From contig CAMYVI010000180.1 of NCBI GenBank assembly GCA_947302185.1, positions 1-5,550 on the forward strand: a DNA stretch of 5,550 nt, written 5' to 3'. Positions 1-5,542 of this stretch are shown one piece after another (position 1 is the first letter of the stretch; each line of letters opens with the position of its first letter). The notes beneath the pieces are model-generated. The model did no database searches and had not been told where the DNA came from. It saw only the letters and a list, made by a program, of their open reading frames with translations. The translations under genes and the position numbers were made by a program. The DNA is from an uncultured Lachnospiraceae bacterium (GTDB lineage: Bacteria > Bacillota_A > Clostridia > Lachnospirales > Lachnospiraceae).

Positions 1-225
1 GCACAGTATCTGCCCGCTGCACAATTCATACTTTTGAGCGATCGCCTTTCGGAGCTCCCTGCTTTCGGGATCGGGATATCTATGTGCATTTTTAAGGGAG
101 GCAATTACCGCCTCCCTCACATTTTCCTGCAGTCCGAAAGGTGAGACATTAGCGGAAAAGTCAAGAACCTCTCCGCCGCAGATCTCCTCATAGGCTGCCC
201 AGTTTCCACCATGCTCGAAATTCAT
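1..225 (-). CDS. cobD: L-threonine-O-3-phosphate decarboxylase CobD, N-terminal part, cut by window edge
   Basis: Only the first 75 codons are present; the frame stays open to base 1. In the family this PLP enzyme of the aminotransferase fold type I decarboxylates L-threonine phosphate to (R)-1-amino-2-propanol phosphate, the linker that CbiB attaches to the corrin. The sequence shows HGGN at residues 5-8, DFSANVSPFG at 22-31 (family form close to DFSANINPLG) and RYPDP at 49-53. The first two separate CobD/CobC from the related histidinol-phosphate aminotransferase HisC. The lysine that binds PLP would lie beyond the edge, so catalytic integrity cannot be judged. The ATG at 223-225 has GGGAG five bases upstream and lies 14 bases after the stop of the small membrane protein gene, so it is probably cotranscribed. 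cbiB and cobU upstream on the same strand support the call. A HisC-like paralogue is the main alternative, but unlikely. Confidence 0.88.
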   Translation of the reverse strand, partial: MNFEHGGNWAAYEEICGGEVLDFSANVSPFGLQENVREAVIASLKNAHRYPDPESRELRKAIAQKYELCSGQILC

Positions 226-239
226 ATCCACTCCCGAAA

Positions 240-455
240 TCAAGACTCCTTGTATACTCTGTAAAACTTCATCATAAGCGGTATATAAGTCACGATGAAT
301 ACCAGCCCCGCCACAGCAAAAATCTTCTTTTTGTTTTTCCCGCCAATGCACATTCCGATCATCATCCCGAGTGAAATCAGACAAAATTTGAGCACGGCTA
401 TGATTTTCCAGTCACTGGTCTCGATATACCGGTTTGCTGCTTCGAATAATTTCAT
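240..455 (-). CDS. Small two-helix membrane protein, 71 residues, function unknown
   Basis: The protein has a short amphipathic N-terminus (residues 1-17), a first hydrophobic segment at about 18-38, a basic turn KNKKK at 40-44, a second hydrophobic segment at about 45-63 and a charged tail. The basic turn suggests a helical hairpin with the loop inside the cytoplasm. From memory, proteins of this size with an N-terminus like FEAANRYIE..DWK occur widely in Clostridia and are often labelled 'permease of phosphate ABC transporter'. That label looks like carried-over annotation, because nothing here resembles PstA or PstC in length or motif. The start is well fixed: AGGAGG lies seven bases before the ATG. 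The gene sits 30 bases after the hydrolase gene and 14 bases before cobD, so it is probably part of the same transcript. No enzymatic role can be read from the sequence. Confidence 0.82.
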   Translation of the reverse strand: MKLFEAANRYIETSDWKIIAVLKFCLISLGMMIGMCIGGKNKKKIFAVAGLVFIVTYIPLMMKFYRVYKES

Positions 456-485
456 TTTGCGACCTCCTGTATGCTTCCCATTCCT

Positions 486-1100
486 TTACCTGTGCATCCT
501 GCACTTCAGGACAGCCGTCTGCTTCTCAGTCTCCGGCGTTACCTCGATCTCATCCCCGTAATACTTCACATCGTCACACAGCTTTGTGAACTTCGTGACA
601 GGTCCGATCACGGGATAGCCGAAACCTTTTCCGCGATAGTGCATCGGTATCACCACGCGAGCCCCTATCCTGTCCGCCATTGCTTTGGCCGTCTTCGCAT
701 CGATTGTGAAAAATCCTCCTACCGGAATCAGGAGTACATCGACGCCCGAGAGCTCTCTGTACTGTTCATCCGTCAGGTCACAGCCGATGTCACCCATATG
801 AGCCAGTGACACCTCTCCGCGCAGGATCGTAATGTTATTGCGTCCGCGCTTAGATCCTTTACTCTCATCGTGATAGCTTTCAATGGTAGAGATGGCAAAT
901 GGGCACTCCCCTCCTTCGACTACCTTCACCCGGTCAACAGCATTATGTTCGCTGTGACCATGGCTCGCAATCACAAGATCGGCTGTCAAATTGATATCTT
1001 TGCACCCCGGTACCGATCCCGGCTCATAAGGGTCAAAAACGACCCGGTAGCCCTTCTCCTCCACAATAAAACATGAATGTGCAAGATATATTATCTTCAT
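486..1100 (-). CDS. Metallo-beta-lactamase-fold hydrolase, cytosolic COG2220/UlaG-like type
   Basis: This 204-residue protein has no signal peptide and matches the compact single-domain metallo-hydrolases of the Lactamase_B_3 type. Motifs in order are: LAHSCF with His8; the metal motif SHGHSEHN at 46-53 (His47, His49, His52); YHDES at 76-80 with His77 as a likely further ligand; HMGDIG at 101-106 with Asp104; PVGGFFTIDAKTA at 127-139; and IPMHY with His154. Members usually read HxHxDH; here the aspartate is Glu51, codon GAA, so the second metal site may be altered. The substrate is unknown for most of this family, and UlaG itself (L-ascorbate-6-phosphate lactonase) is longer. The ATG at 1100 follows AGGAGG by seven bases. 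It is 39 bases after the cysteine hydrolase gene, with a stem-loop between, and 30 bases before the small membrane protein gene. The family is sure; the function is not. Confidence 0.9.
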   Translation of the reverse strand: MKIIYLAHSCFIVEEKGYRVVFDPYEPGSVPGCKDINLTADLVIASHGHSEHNAVDRVKVVEGGECPFAISTIESYHDESKGSKRGRNNITILRGEVSLAHMGDIGCDLTDEQYRELSGVDVLLIPVGGFFTIDAKTAKAMADRIGARVVIPMHYRGKGFGYPVIGPVTKFTKLCDDVKYYGDEIEVTPETEKQTAVLKCRMHR

Positions 1101-1120
1101 ATAAAGCCCTCCTAATTATC

Positions 1121-1140
1121 AAGAACGCCTCGGCGTTCCT
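1121..1140 (-). other. Intercistronic stem-loop at the cysteine hydrolase stop codon
   Basis: A perfect 7-bp inverted repeat, GAACGCC and GGCGTTC (1123-1129 and 1132-1138), flanks only two bases; in RNA it would fold as six pairs with a CGAG tetraloop. A G-U and an A-U pair can extend it to 1121 and 1140, touching the stop codon. No T-run follows on the minus strand, so it is not a standard intrinsic terminator. It lies just upstream of the next ribosome binding site (AGGAGG). A role in mRNA stability or attenuation is inference. Confidence 0.5.
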
Positions 1141-1661
1141 TAAATCACGTGAATCTGGCACGACCGCATAGTCTCCAGCGCAGCCAGATGTTTTTCCGGA
1201 GTCACGCCGGCACAGCAGGAAGAATCAACAGAAATTTTCACCTCCGGCATAACCGCTTTAAGGAGCAGAGCATTCGACACAACACAGATATCTGTGCAGA
1301 GCCCTATGAGCTCCAATTCGATTTCCTCTTTTTCTGCCAGATTCTTCAAGTCTTCCGCCAGTTTTACACTTCCGAAAGTCGGCTTCTCATATATTGCCGC
1401 CTCCCTGAGCATTTCAGCGATGTCCGACCGTATCTGCCACCCGTCCGTTCCTCTGATACAGTGCATGACAGGCAGATTCTGTCCTTCCTGTGTTTCCATA
1501 TAATTCTCGCCGTGAGTATCCATGGTAGCGATAACATCGGATGCCGGGTAGGACATGATCTTCTCTTTCACTGCGTCTACAATGGCAACTGCTTCCTTTG
1601 TTCCGAGTGCTGCATCGATAAAATCATTTTGCATGTCAATGACAACAAGGATTTTTCTCAT
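1140..1661 (-). CDS. Cysteine hydrolase of the isochorismatase/nicotinamidase family
   Basis: At 173 residues it has the normal length for a single-domain isochorismatase-like hydrolase. The catalytic triad is visible as Asp9 (VIDMQNDF), Lys93 (YEKPTFGS) and Cys126 (GLCTDICVVSNAL). The residues next to Cys126 fit the usual oxyanion-hole segment. A metal site like that of nicotinamidase is suggested by Asp48 and His50 (MDTHGENY) and His67 (MHCIRGT). True isochorismatases lack this metal site, so a nicotinamidase-like amidase (nicotinamide to nicotinate and ammonia, feeding NAD salvage) is the best guess. Other amide substrates, such as ureidoacrylate- or carbamoyl-type amides, cannot be excluded. 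The ATG at 1661 has GAGGTG about five bases upstream. It follows the nitroreductase gene by 82 bases, a gap with no clear terminator or promoter, and precedes the hydrolase gene by 39 bases. Family and active site are sure; pncA identity is not. Confidence 0.9.
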   Translation of the reverse strand: MRKILVVIDMQNDFIDAALGTKEAVAIVDAVKEKIMSYPASDVIATMDTHGENYMETQEGQNLPVMHCIRGTDGWQIRSDIAEMLREAAIYEKPTFGSVKLAEDLKNLAEKEEIELELIGLCTDICVVSNALLLKAVMPEVKISVDSSCCAGVTPEKHLAALETMRSCQIHVI

Positions 1662-1743
1662 ACTTTCACCTCACGCCGGCATATGATATCGTTCCCGATT
1701 CCCCGTCCGGCAGCCAACTATAGTATCAACAAGTACCGAAACT

Positions 1744-2298
1744 TTACTCCTGACCATCCGTCTCGTCTTTATCAGGCGTTTTCTCAAAGAACCACGCACG
1801 TTCATGAAACGCCTTTTTCTCCGGCGGTGACGCACAAGACGCCGCTGCGCCGACCGGCAGACAACACACCAGCTCATACTTATCGGGAATTCCGAGCAGA
1901 CGCGTGATCTGACGTCCTTTCCCATCCGGATTCGTTACATATCCTTCTATCCAGCAGCTCTGGTATCCCAGCGCGACAATAGCCAGCAGCATATTCTCAA
2001 TCGCTGCCGAGTAGTCCTGAACGGCAAAACATCTTCCGTGATATGACGAAAGGTATTGAGTCAGAACACATATCATCGCGGGAGCGGTAGCGCCTACTTT
2101 CTTACCTATTATATCATTTATCTTTAAGAGTGTCTCTGAATCATCGACCGCCACTACGCTCGTTGTCTGCATATTGCACCCCGATGGTGCGGCCAGACCG
2201 GCCTCCATAATCGTGACCAGATCCTCCCTCGGCACCGGGACCGCACTGTACTCGCCCCGGTAACTGTGTCTTGCTTTTATGGCTTCTATTACATCCAT
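1744..2298 (-). CDS. Nitroreductase-family FMN-dependent oxidoreductase
   Basis: This 184-residue protein is a short single-domain member of the nitroreductase fold, which normally works as a homodimer with FMN bound between subunits and NAD(P)H as donor. Motifs seen are RHSYRG at 10-15 (FMN phosphate contact), AAPSGCNMQ at 36-44, QDYSAAIENMLLAIVALGYQSCW at 94-116 (helix and flavin-contacting segment), LPVG at 147-150 and ERAWF at 166-170 near the C-terminus. A charged tail of about 14 residues ends the protein. The physiological substrate is unknown. BluB, the B12-related member of the fold, is longer and differs in these motifs, so I do not call it bluB. The ATG at 2298 is preceded by GGGGTG about six bases away, a weaker site than those of its neighbours and supplied by the last unit of the tandem repeat. 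Confidence 0.9.
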   Translation of the reverse strand: MDVIEAIKARHSYRGEYSAVPVPREDLVTIMEAGLAAPSGCNMQTTSVVAVDDSETLLKINDIIGKKVGATAPAMICVLTQYLSSYHGRCFAVQDYSAAIENMLLAIVALGYQSCWIEGYVTNPDGKGRQITRLLGIPDKYELVCCLPVGAAASCASPPEKKAFHERAWFFEKTPDKDETDGQE

Positions 2299-2311
2299 GT
2301 CTCACACCCCT

Positions 2312-2317
2312 ATTATA
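2312..2317 (-). promoter_or_regulatory. Possible -10 box before the nitroreductase gene
   Basis: The last repeat unit carries a consensus TATAAT where the other units have TATACC or TATATC. It sits 13 bases upstream of the nitroreductase ATG at 2298. No recognisable -35 hexamer is found 16-18 bases further upstream and there is no TG extension, so chance is a real alternative. If used, the leader would be only about a dozen bases or fewer, barely including the GGGGTG site. Confidence 0.18.
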
Positions 2318-2400
2318 CTTCCGCACCCATGACCATCACCCCCGGTATACTTCCGCACCCATGACCATCACCCCTGATATACTTCCACACCCACGACCAT
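2313..2400 (-). other. Chain of three overlapping mini-ORFs inside the tandem repeat
   Basis: The lipoprotein stop overlaps an ATG as TGATG at 2398-2402. That ATG opens a 10-codon frame (2400-2368, MVVGVEVYQG), whose stop again forms TGATG with a second 10-codon frame (2368-2336, MVMGAEVYRG). This leads in the same way into a third of seven codons (2336-2313, MVMGAEV), closed by TAATAG. The 33-base frame minus one shared base explains the 32-base period. GGGG lies just two bases before each ATG, which is too close for good initiation; a second in-frame ATG in the two later frames has better spacing. Translation is unproven. Confidence 0.35.
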
Positions 2401-3458
2401 CACCCCTGATACACTTCAATTCCGGATGCAGTACATGTTATGCTGATATCTCCGTTTCTTGTCTCAAAACACTCCGCCCCCGACTTTCCGATCAGGTCGA
2501 GAGTTTTTTCTTCCGCCGGATTTTTATCCGAATCACATATCACGGCATAGGAAGGCTGTAGCGTATCGAACAGATCTTCCAGAGCTTTGTTGTAGTCACC
2601 GTGGTGCGGGACCTTGAGTACATCGCATTTCTGTGCTGTCCCTCCGGCAAGCCACTCACGGATGCGGTTCTTTTCAATATCTCCGGTAAAAACGAACCTC
2701 TTACCTGAAAATTCCACTGTAGTAATCAAAGAGAGATCATTGTCATACTCTTTACCGTTATTCGGAATTTCATATGAGGAAGGCGGTTCGACTGTAACTG
2801 CAGAAGCACCAAGTTCAAACTTCTGAGTTTTCGTGACTTCTTCCGGCGTAACACCTGCGTTTTTGAGTGCAGACATAAAATCTTCGTACTCTGAGCTGCT
2901 GCCGGCATAAGCGGGGACTAACACTCTCGCAATCGGCATTCCTCCTGCCACAGTGTCGGCGCCGCCCACATGATCCTTGTCATAGTGGGTGATCAAAAGG
3001 ATATCTATTAGACTTACCCCGTGCTCTTTCAGAAAGCTCAGAACTTCTTCTCCGTCTTCGTCCTCACCGCAGTCGATGACCATAGTTCTGTCTGCACACT
3101 GAAGAATAATGGCATCGGCTTTCCCTACTTTGAGAATTCGGACTTGTAAAGCATTTCCATCACTTTCCGCTCCTCCGTCACCGTTCGAATCGTCTTCGTT
3201 GTCCCGTCCTCTGCCTTCACTTGCATCTGATTCCGTATCGTTCCGTTTACCGCTGCCTGAATCGGAAATATCCCCGGCGTCTTTCTCCCGTGACGCATCT
3301 GATGATATATCTCCGCTCTGAGACGAATTACCGCCGCCGGACGCGTCACTCCCTGTTCCGCAGCCGGCAGTCAGTGTAATAATCACACATATTGCGAGAA
3401 AAGCATTCAGCCTGTTAAGGTGTCCGATTAGCTTGCTGAATAAAAATGAATACTTCAA
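2400..3458 (-). CDS. Secreted lipoprotein with ComEC-type metallo-beta-lactamase domain
   Basis: The 352-residue protein begins with a long signal sequence (hydrophobic core about 18-31) ending in the lipobox LTAGC, so Cys33 should be lipidated and the protein anchored outside the membrane. Residues 34-103 form a Ser/Asp/Gly/Glu-rich spacer. From about 104 a metallo-beta-lactamase domain of the ComEC/Rec2 C-terminal type follows: ILKVGKADAIIL at 108-119, VIDCG at 127-131, THYDKDHVGG at 157-166, NDLSLITTVEF at 240-250, FTGD at 257-260 and KVPHHG at 282-287. The ComEC membrane channel domain is absent, so this is not a DNA uptake channel. An extracellular nuclease or phosphodiesterase role is inference. 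The start is a TTG (3456-3458), the only sensible start before the signal peptide because an in-frame TAA lies just upstream. It is nine bases after cbiB, and its 3' end forms the first part of the 32-bp repeat. Confidence 0.88.
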   Translation of the reverse strand: MKYSFLFSKLIGHLNRLNAFLAICVIITLTAGCGTGSDASGGGNSSQSGDISSDASREKDAGDISDSGSGKRNDTESDASEGRGRDNEDDSNGDGGAESDGNALQVRILKVGKADAIILQCADRTMVIDCGEDEDGEEVLSFLKEHGVSLIDILLITHYDKDHVGGADTVAGGMPIARVLVPAYAGSSSEYEDFMSALKNAGVTPEEVTKTQKFELGASAVTVEPPSSYEIPNNGKEYDNDLSLITTVEFSGKRFVFTGDIEKNRIREWLAGGTAQKCDVLKVPHHGDYNKALEDLFDTLQPSYAVICDSDKNPAEEKTLDLIGKSGAECFETRNGDISITCTASGIEVYQG

Positions 3459-3467
3459 ATTTTCTGT

Positions 3468-4586
3468 TTACCTCCTCTGTATACAAATAGTAAAAAACAG
3501 CCTGATTCCGATCAGCACTATCAGCGAAAGCACACTCCCCAGCAGAAAAATCCGGCCGGCTCTTGCTATGTCTTTCGTCTCTATTTCCCGCGTATCGTCT
3601 CCGATCCAGGATTTTTCATAAAGCTTCCCGAAGTACCATGTCGGACCGAGCAGCCTCACCCCCAGAGCACCGGCCATGACAGACTCAGTCTGTGCGGAGT
3701 TCGGACTCGGATGCTTCAGTCGGTCCCGACGCCATATTCTAAATGCGCTTGCAGCCGCTTCAGGACCCTCGCAAAAGCGTACAGACAGTATCAGGATCAT
3801 TGCAGCAAGCCTTGCCGGAATGAAGTTAGCCGCATCGTCCAGCTTCGCTGCAGCTCTGCCGAAATACAGGTACCTGCTGTTTTTGTATCCGATCATGCTG
3901 TCCATCGTATTGACGGCTTTGTAGGTAAGAGCCAACGGTGCTCCGCCGATCATCATGTACATCAGCGGTGCAAATACCCCGTCCGAGAAATTCTCAGCCA
4001 CCGTCTCCACCGTTGCGCGAACGATACCGGCTTTATCAAGCTTTGCCGTGTCCCTGCCGACGATGCGACCGACCGCTTTGCGGGCGCCGTCCCAAATATC
4101 TGAAGATTCAAAGCCGCCTCCGCAGTCGCCTCTGTCATCTGCAGAATTTCCGCTGTTTTCATGCACTGCAGCGGACACTGTGACACTGTCCCCGGTGCCA
4201 TCTTCCCTCATAACGGCTGCGCTTTCCATTGTATCGGCTATCGAAACCTCGCGCGCCGTGTTCCGGCTCTCTTTCAGCATATCTCTCACCGCGAGCGCCT
4301 GTGCACACCAGAAAGTATTCAAAACAAATGCCGCTGCGGGATGTATTCTCAGGCATAACCATAAAACAGCCGACGTCACGGCAAATGTTCCCGCCGGCAG
4401 GATCACAGCCAGAATCCTCCCGGCCGCACGCTCTCCTTCCGGACTATCCGGGAACCCTGCACGAAGAAAAGCTTCGAGTCCGGTGATGCATTTGCCCATC
4501 AGGACGACAGGATGCGGAATCCACGCCGGATCGCCGATAAGAAGATCAAGGACAAACGCAAGACATACACTCTCAATCAGCTGCAT
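3468..4586 (-). CDS. cbiB: Adenosylcobinamide-phosphate synthase CbiB, with a hydrophilic insert
   Basis: CbiB is a polytopic membrane protein that joins (R)-1-amino-2-propanol phosphate, made by CobD, to adenosylcobyric acid. Family motifs are all present: LLIGDP at 15-20, HPVVLMG at 25-31, IVGRDTAKLD at 175-184, ETVAENFSDGVFAPL at 194-208, GGAPLALTYKAVNTMDSMIG at 214-233, KLDDAANFIPARL at 248-260, HPSPNSAQTES at 292-302 and GVRLLGP at 309-315. Hydrophobic segments lie near 57-78, 83-100, 203-221, 258-270 and 346-368. At 372 residues it is about 50 longer than usual; the excess is a Ser/Asp/Gly-rich stretch at roughly 115-166 between RDMLKESRNTA and ARKAVGRIVG. The ATG at 4586 follows GGGGAG by six bases and overlaps the cobU stop by 10 bases, pointing to translational coupling. 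Function should be retained because the insert falls outside the conserved blocks. Confidence 0.95.
   Translation of the reverse strand: MQLIESVCLAFVLDLLIGDPAWIPHPVVLMGKCITGLEAFLRAGFPDSPEGERAAGRILAVILPAGTFAVTSAVLWLCLRIHPAAAFVLNTFWCAQALAVRDMLKESRNTAREVSIADTMESAAVMREDGTGDSVTVSAAVHENSGNSADDRGDCGGGFESSDIWDGARKAVGRIVGRDTAKLDKAGIVRATVETVAENFSDGVFAPLMYMMIGGAPLALTYKAVNTMDSMIGYKNSRYLYFGRAAAKLDDAANFIPARLAAMILILSVRFCEGPEAAASAFRIWRRDRLKHPSPNSAQTESVMAGALGVRLLGPTWYFGKLYEKSWIGDDTREIETKDIARAGRIFLLGSVLSLIVLIGIRLFFTICIQRR
3471..3476 (-). promoter_or_regulatory. Ribosome binding site inside the last codons of cbiB
   Basis: AGGAGG is formed by the two final arginine codons of cbiB, directly before its TAA stop. 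It is the only strong site before the lipoprotein gene and supports the TTG start 12 bases downstream. That spacing is somewhat long. Together with the TTG codon it suggests reduced or translationally coupled expression of the lipoprotein. Confidence 0.55.
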
Positions 4587-5542
4587 CTGTTACTCCCCTT
4601 TAAAATCTGAGGACAACCGCATACCACACGCATCACAGTGTCCGCGCGGTCCGCCAGCATACAGGCGAGTCTGCCTGCGCGTTCCCTCCATACTCTCTCT
4701 GATTTATCAAGCGGAACTACACCGCAGCCGATCTCGTCTGCAATAACGATATCTTTCAGGGCAAGTTCCTCTGTGAGGGCTTCAAGTGAAATCTCAGGAT
4801 CGCAGACCAGATCCTGTACGCTGCATACCGCACGTTCTTCAAACTCCGCTTCACTGATGTTCAATACCTTCCTGATGAAACTTCTCTTTCCCGAAAACAT
4901 CGGACCTGTAATAAAAATCATCGTATGCTCTCTCTGTTCTTCCTTTATCACTTCTGGATTTCTGCCGGCATCTCTTTCGGATTTAAAATCTTCCTTTATC
5001 CCGGCAAAATCTTTGCCGGCAACTGTTTCAGCCACAGAATCTGACTTCAGTTCATTTTCCAAACCGTCCGCAACTTCGATCACCCTGCCGGCATGCTCTG
5101 CCAAAATCCTTTCGATTCCTGCAAGCTCCTCAAGATATTTCATTGTGCTCTCGTCATAGTTCCTGCCGTCAGCAGTCAGAATCCCTGTCACACAGATCAA
5201 ACTCTCGGAAATCTCAGCCAGATCCAATATCGCATCCGCTATCTCAGAAGGTCCGGCTCCGTGCGGGCTGAATATCTCATTTGCCACAAGATTCGGAAGA
5301 TCTTCCAGAAGCACATGTCTGCCCCGACATGAATCCATACATTTCCGGATGTTAACAGGACATTCGATCGTCTGAAAACCCTTTCCCTCACGAAGTTTCC
5401 TGTGCCTTGCGATCCTCAGACCGGCTTCTCTCCCGAAGGGTTCCATCGTTGCGAGATAAGCGCGTTCTCCGTTCCCGGGTACAAGATTCTCTGCATATTC
5501 ACTTTTTCCGCTGGCGGAACCGCCGGTCACAAGTATCAGCAT
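4577..5542 (-). CDS. cobU: Fused double CobU-type adenosylcobinamide kinase/guanylyltransferase
   Basis: CobU phosphorylates adenosylcobinamide and then transfers GMP from GTP to give adenosylcobinamide-GDP. The first module (1-161) has a Walker A GGSASGKS at 7-14, ATMEPFGREAGLRIARHRKLREGKGF at 31-56 in the family's usual place, with His47 matching the guanylylated histidine, and VLLEDLPNLVANE at 77-89. Its expected (T/S)NEVG-type motif is degenerate, VTGILTADG at 118-126. A charged linker (162-206) follows. The second module (208-321) has a poor P-loop, GPMFSGKR at 213-220, lacks the middle RHR region, but keeps the C-terminal half: IADEIGCGVVP at 267-277, ERVWRERAGRL at 282-292 and MRVVCG at 304-309. 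Single CobU proteins are about 180 residues, so at 321 this is a fusion. ATG at 5542 has AGGAG three bases upstream, at the window edge. It overlaps cbiB by 10 bases. Confidence 0.88.
   Translation of the reverse strand: MLILVTGGSASGKSEYAENLVPGNGERAYLATMEPFGREAGLRIARHRKLREGKGFQTIECPVNIRKCMDSCRGRHVLLEDLPNLVANEIFSPHGAGPSEIADAILDLAEISESLICVTGILTADGRNYDESTMKYLEELAGIERILAEHAGRVIEVADGLENELKSDSVAETVAGKDFAGIKEDFKSERDAGRNPEVIKEEQREHTMIFITGPMFSGKRSFIRKVLNISEAEFEERAVCSVQDLVCDPEISLEALTEELALKDIVIADEIGCGVVPLDKSERVWRERAGRLACMLADRADTVMRVVCGCPQILKGSNRCS

Larger units (their letters stand above)
2310..2417 (-). repeat. 32-bp tandem repeat, three full units plus a partial unit
   Basis: Units start at 2310, 2342 and 2374, each 32 bases, with a 12-base partial unit at 2406-2417. 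On the plus strand each contains a variant of TATACTTCCGCACCCATGAC followed by CATCACCC. Units 2310 and 2342 differ at three or four positions near their start; unit 2374 has several C-to-T or T-to-C type changes. The partial unit is the 3' end of the lipoprotein gene, coding for its final EVYQG and leading into the stop. The array fills nearly the whole 101-base gap and ends at the nitroreductase ribosome binding site. Tandem duplication of the gene's 3' end is the simplest origin. Confidence 0.92.

Noticed and set aside
1662..1743. Possible promoter in the gap between the nitroreductase and cysteine hydrolase genes (minus-strand TACTATAGT)
   Set aside because: No -35 hexamer at suitable spacing could be found for any candidate -10, and no terminator precedes it.
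1149..1907. Plus-strand open frame of 252 codons antisense to the cysteine hydrolase and nitroreductase genes
   Set aside because: The opposing genes have intact catalytic motifs. This frame is rich in His, Arg and Ser with no domain pattern, so it is a shadow.
1744..2298. Nitroreductase gene as bluB (dimethylbenzimidazole synthase)
   Set aside because: The protein is shorter than BluB, the motifs around the flavin site differ, and BluB needs oxygen, which does not suit the apparently anaerobic host. General family membership is all that can be supported.
2310..2417. CRISPR array
   Set aside because: The repeats are directly adjacent with no unique spacers, and the period is explained by overlapping short reading frames.
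4173..4191. Imperfect inverted repeat GGACACTGTG/ACACTGTCC inside the CbiB insert
   Set aside because: The pairing is short and interrupted, it is inside coding sequence, and it has no T-run or other sign of function.
3955..4746. Plus-strand open frame of 263 codons antisense to cbiB and the end of cobU
   Set aside because: It lies wholly opposite two confidently identified genes. Its composition is Ser/Arg/Pro-rich, typical of an antisense shadow, and no recognisable domain was seen.
4963..5093. Three copies of the palindrome TGCCGGCA within about 130 bases
   Set aside because: Spacings of 51 and 72 bases keep all copies in the same codon phase as Ala-Gly codons GCC GGC, and the same octamer or core occurs elsewhere in the window. 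Codon preference explains it better than a regulatory or uptake site.
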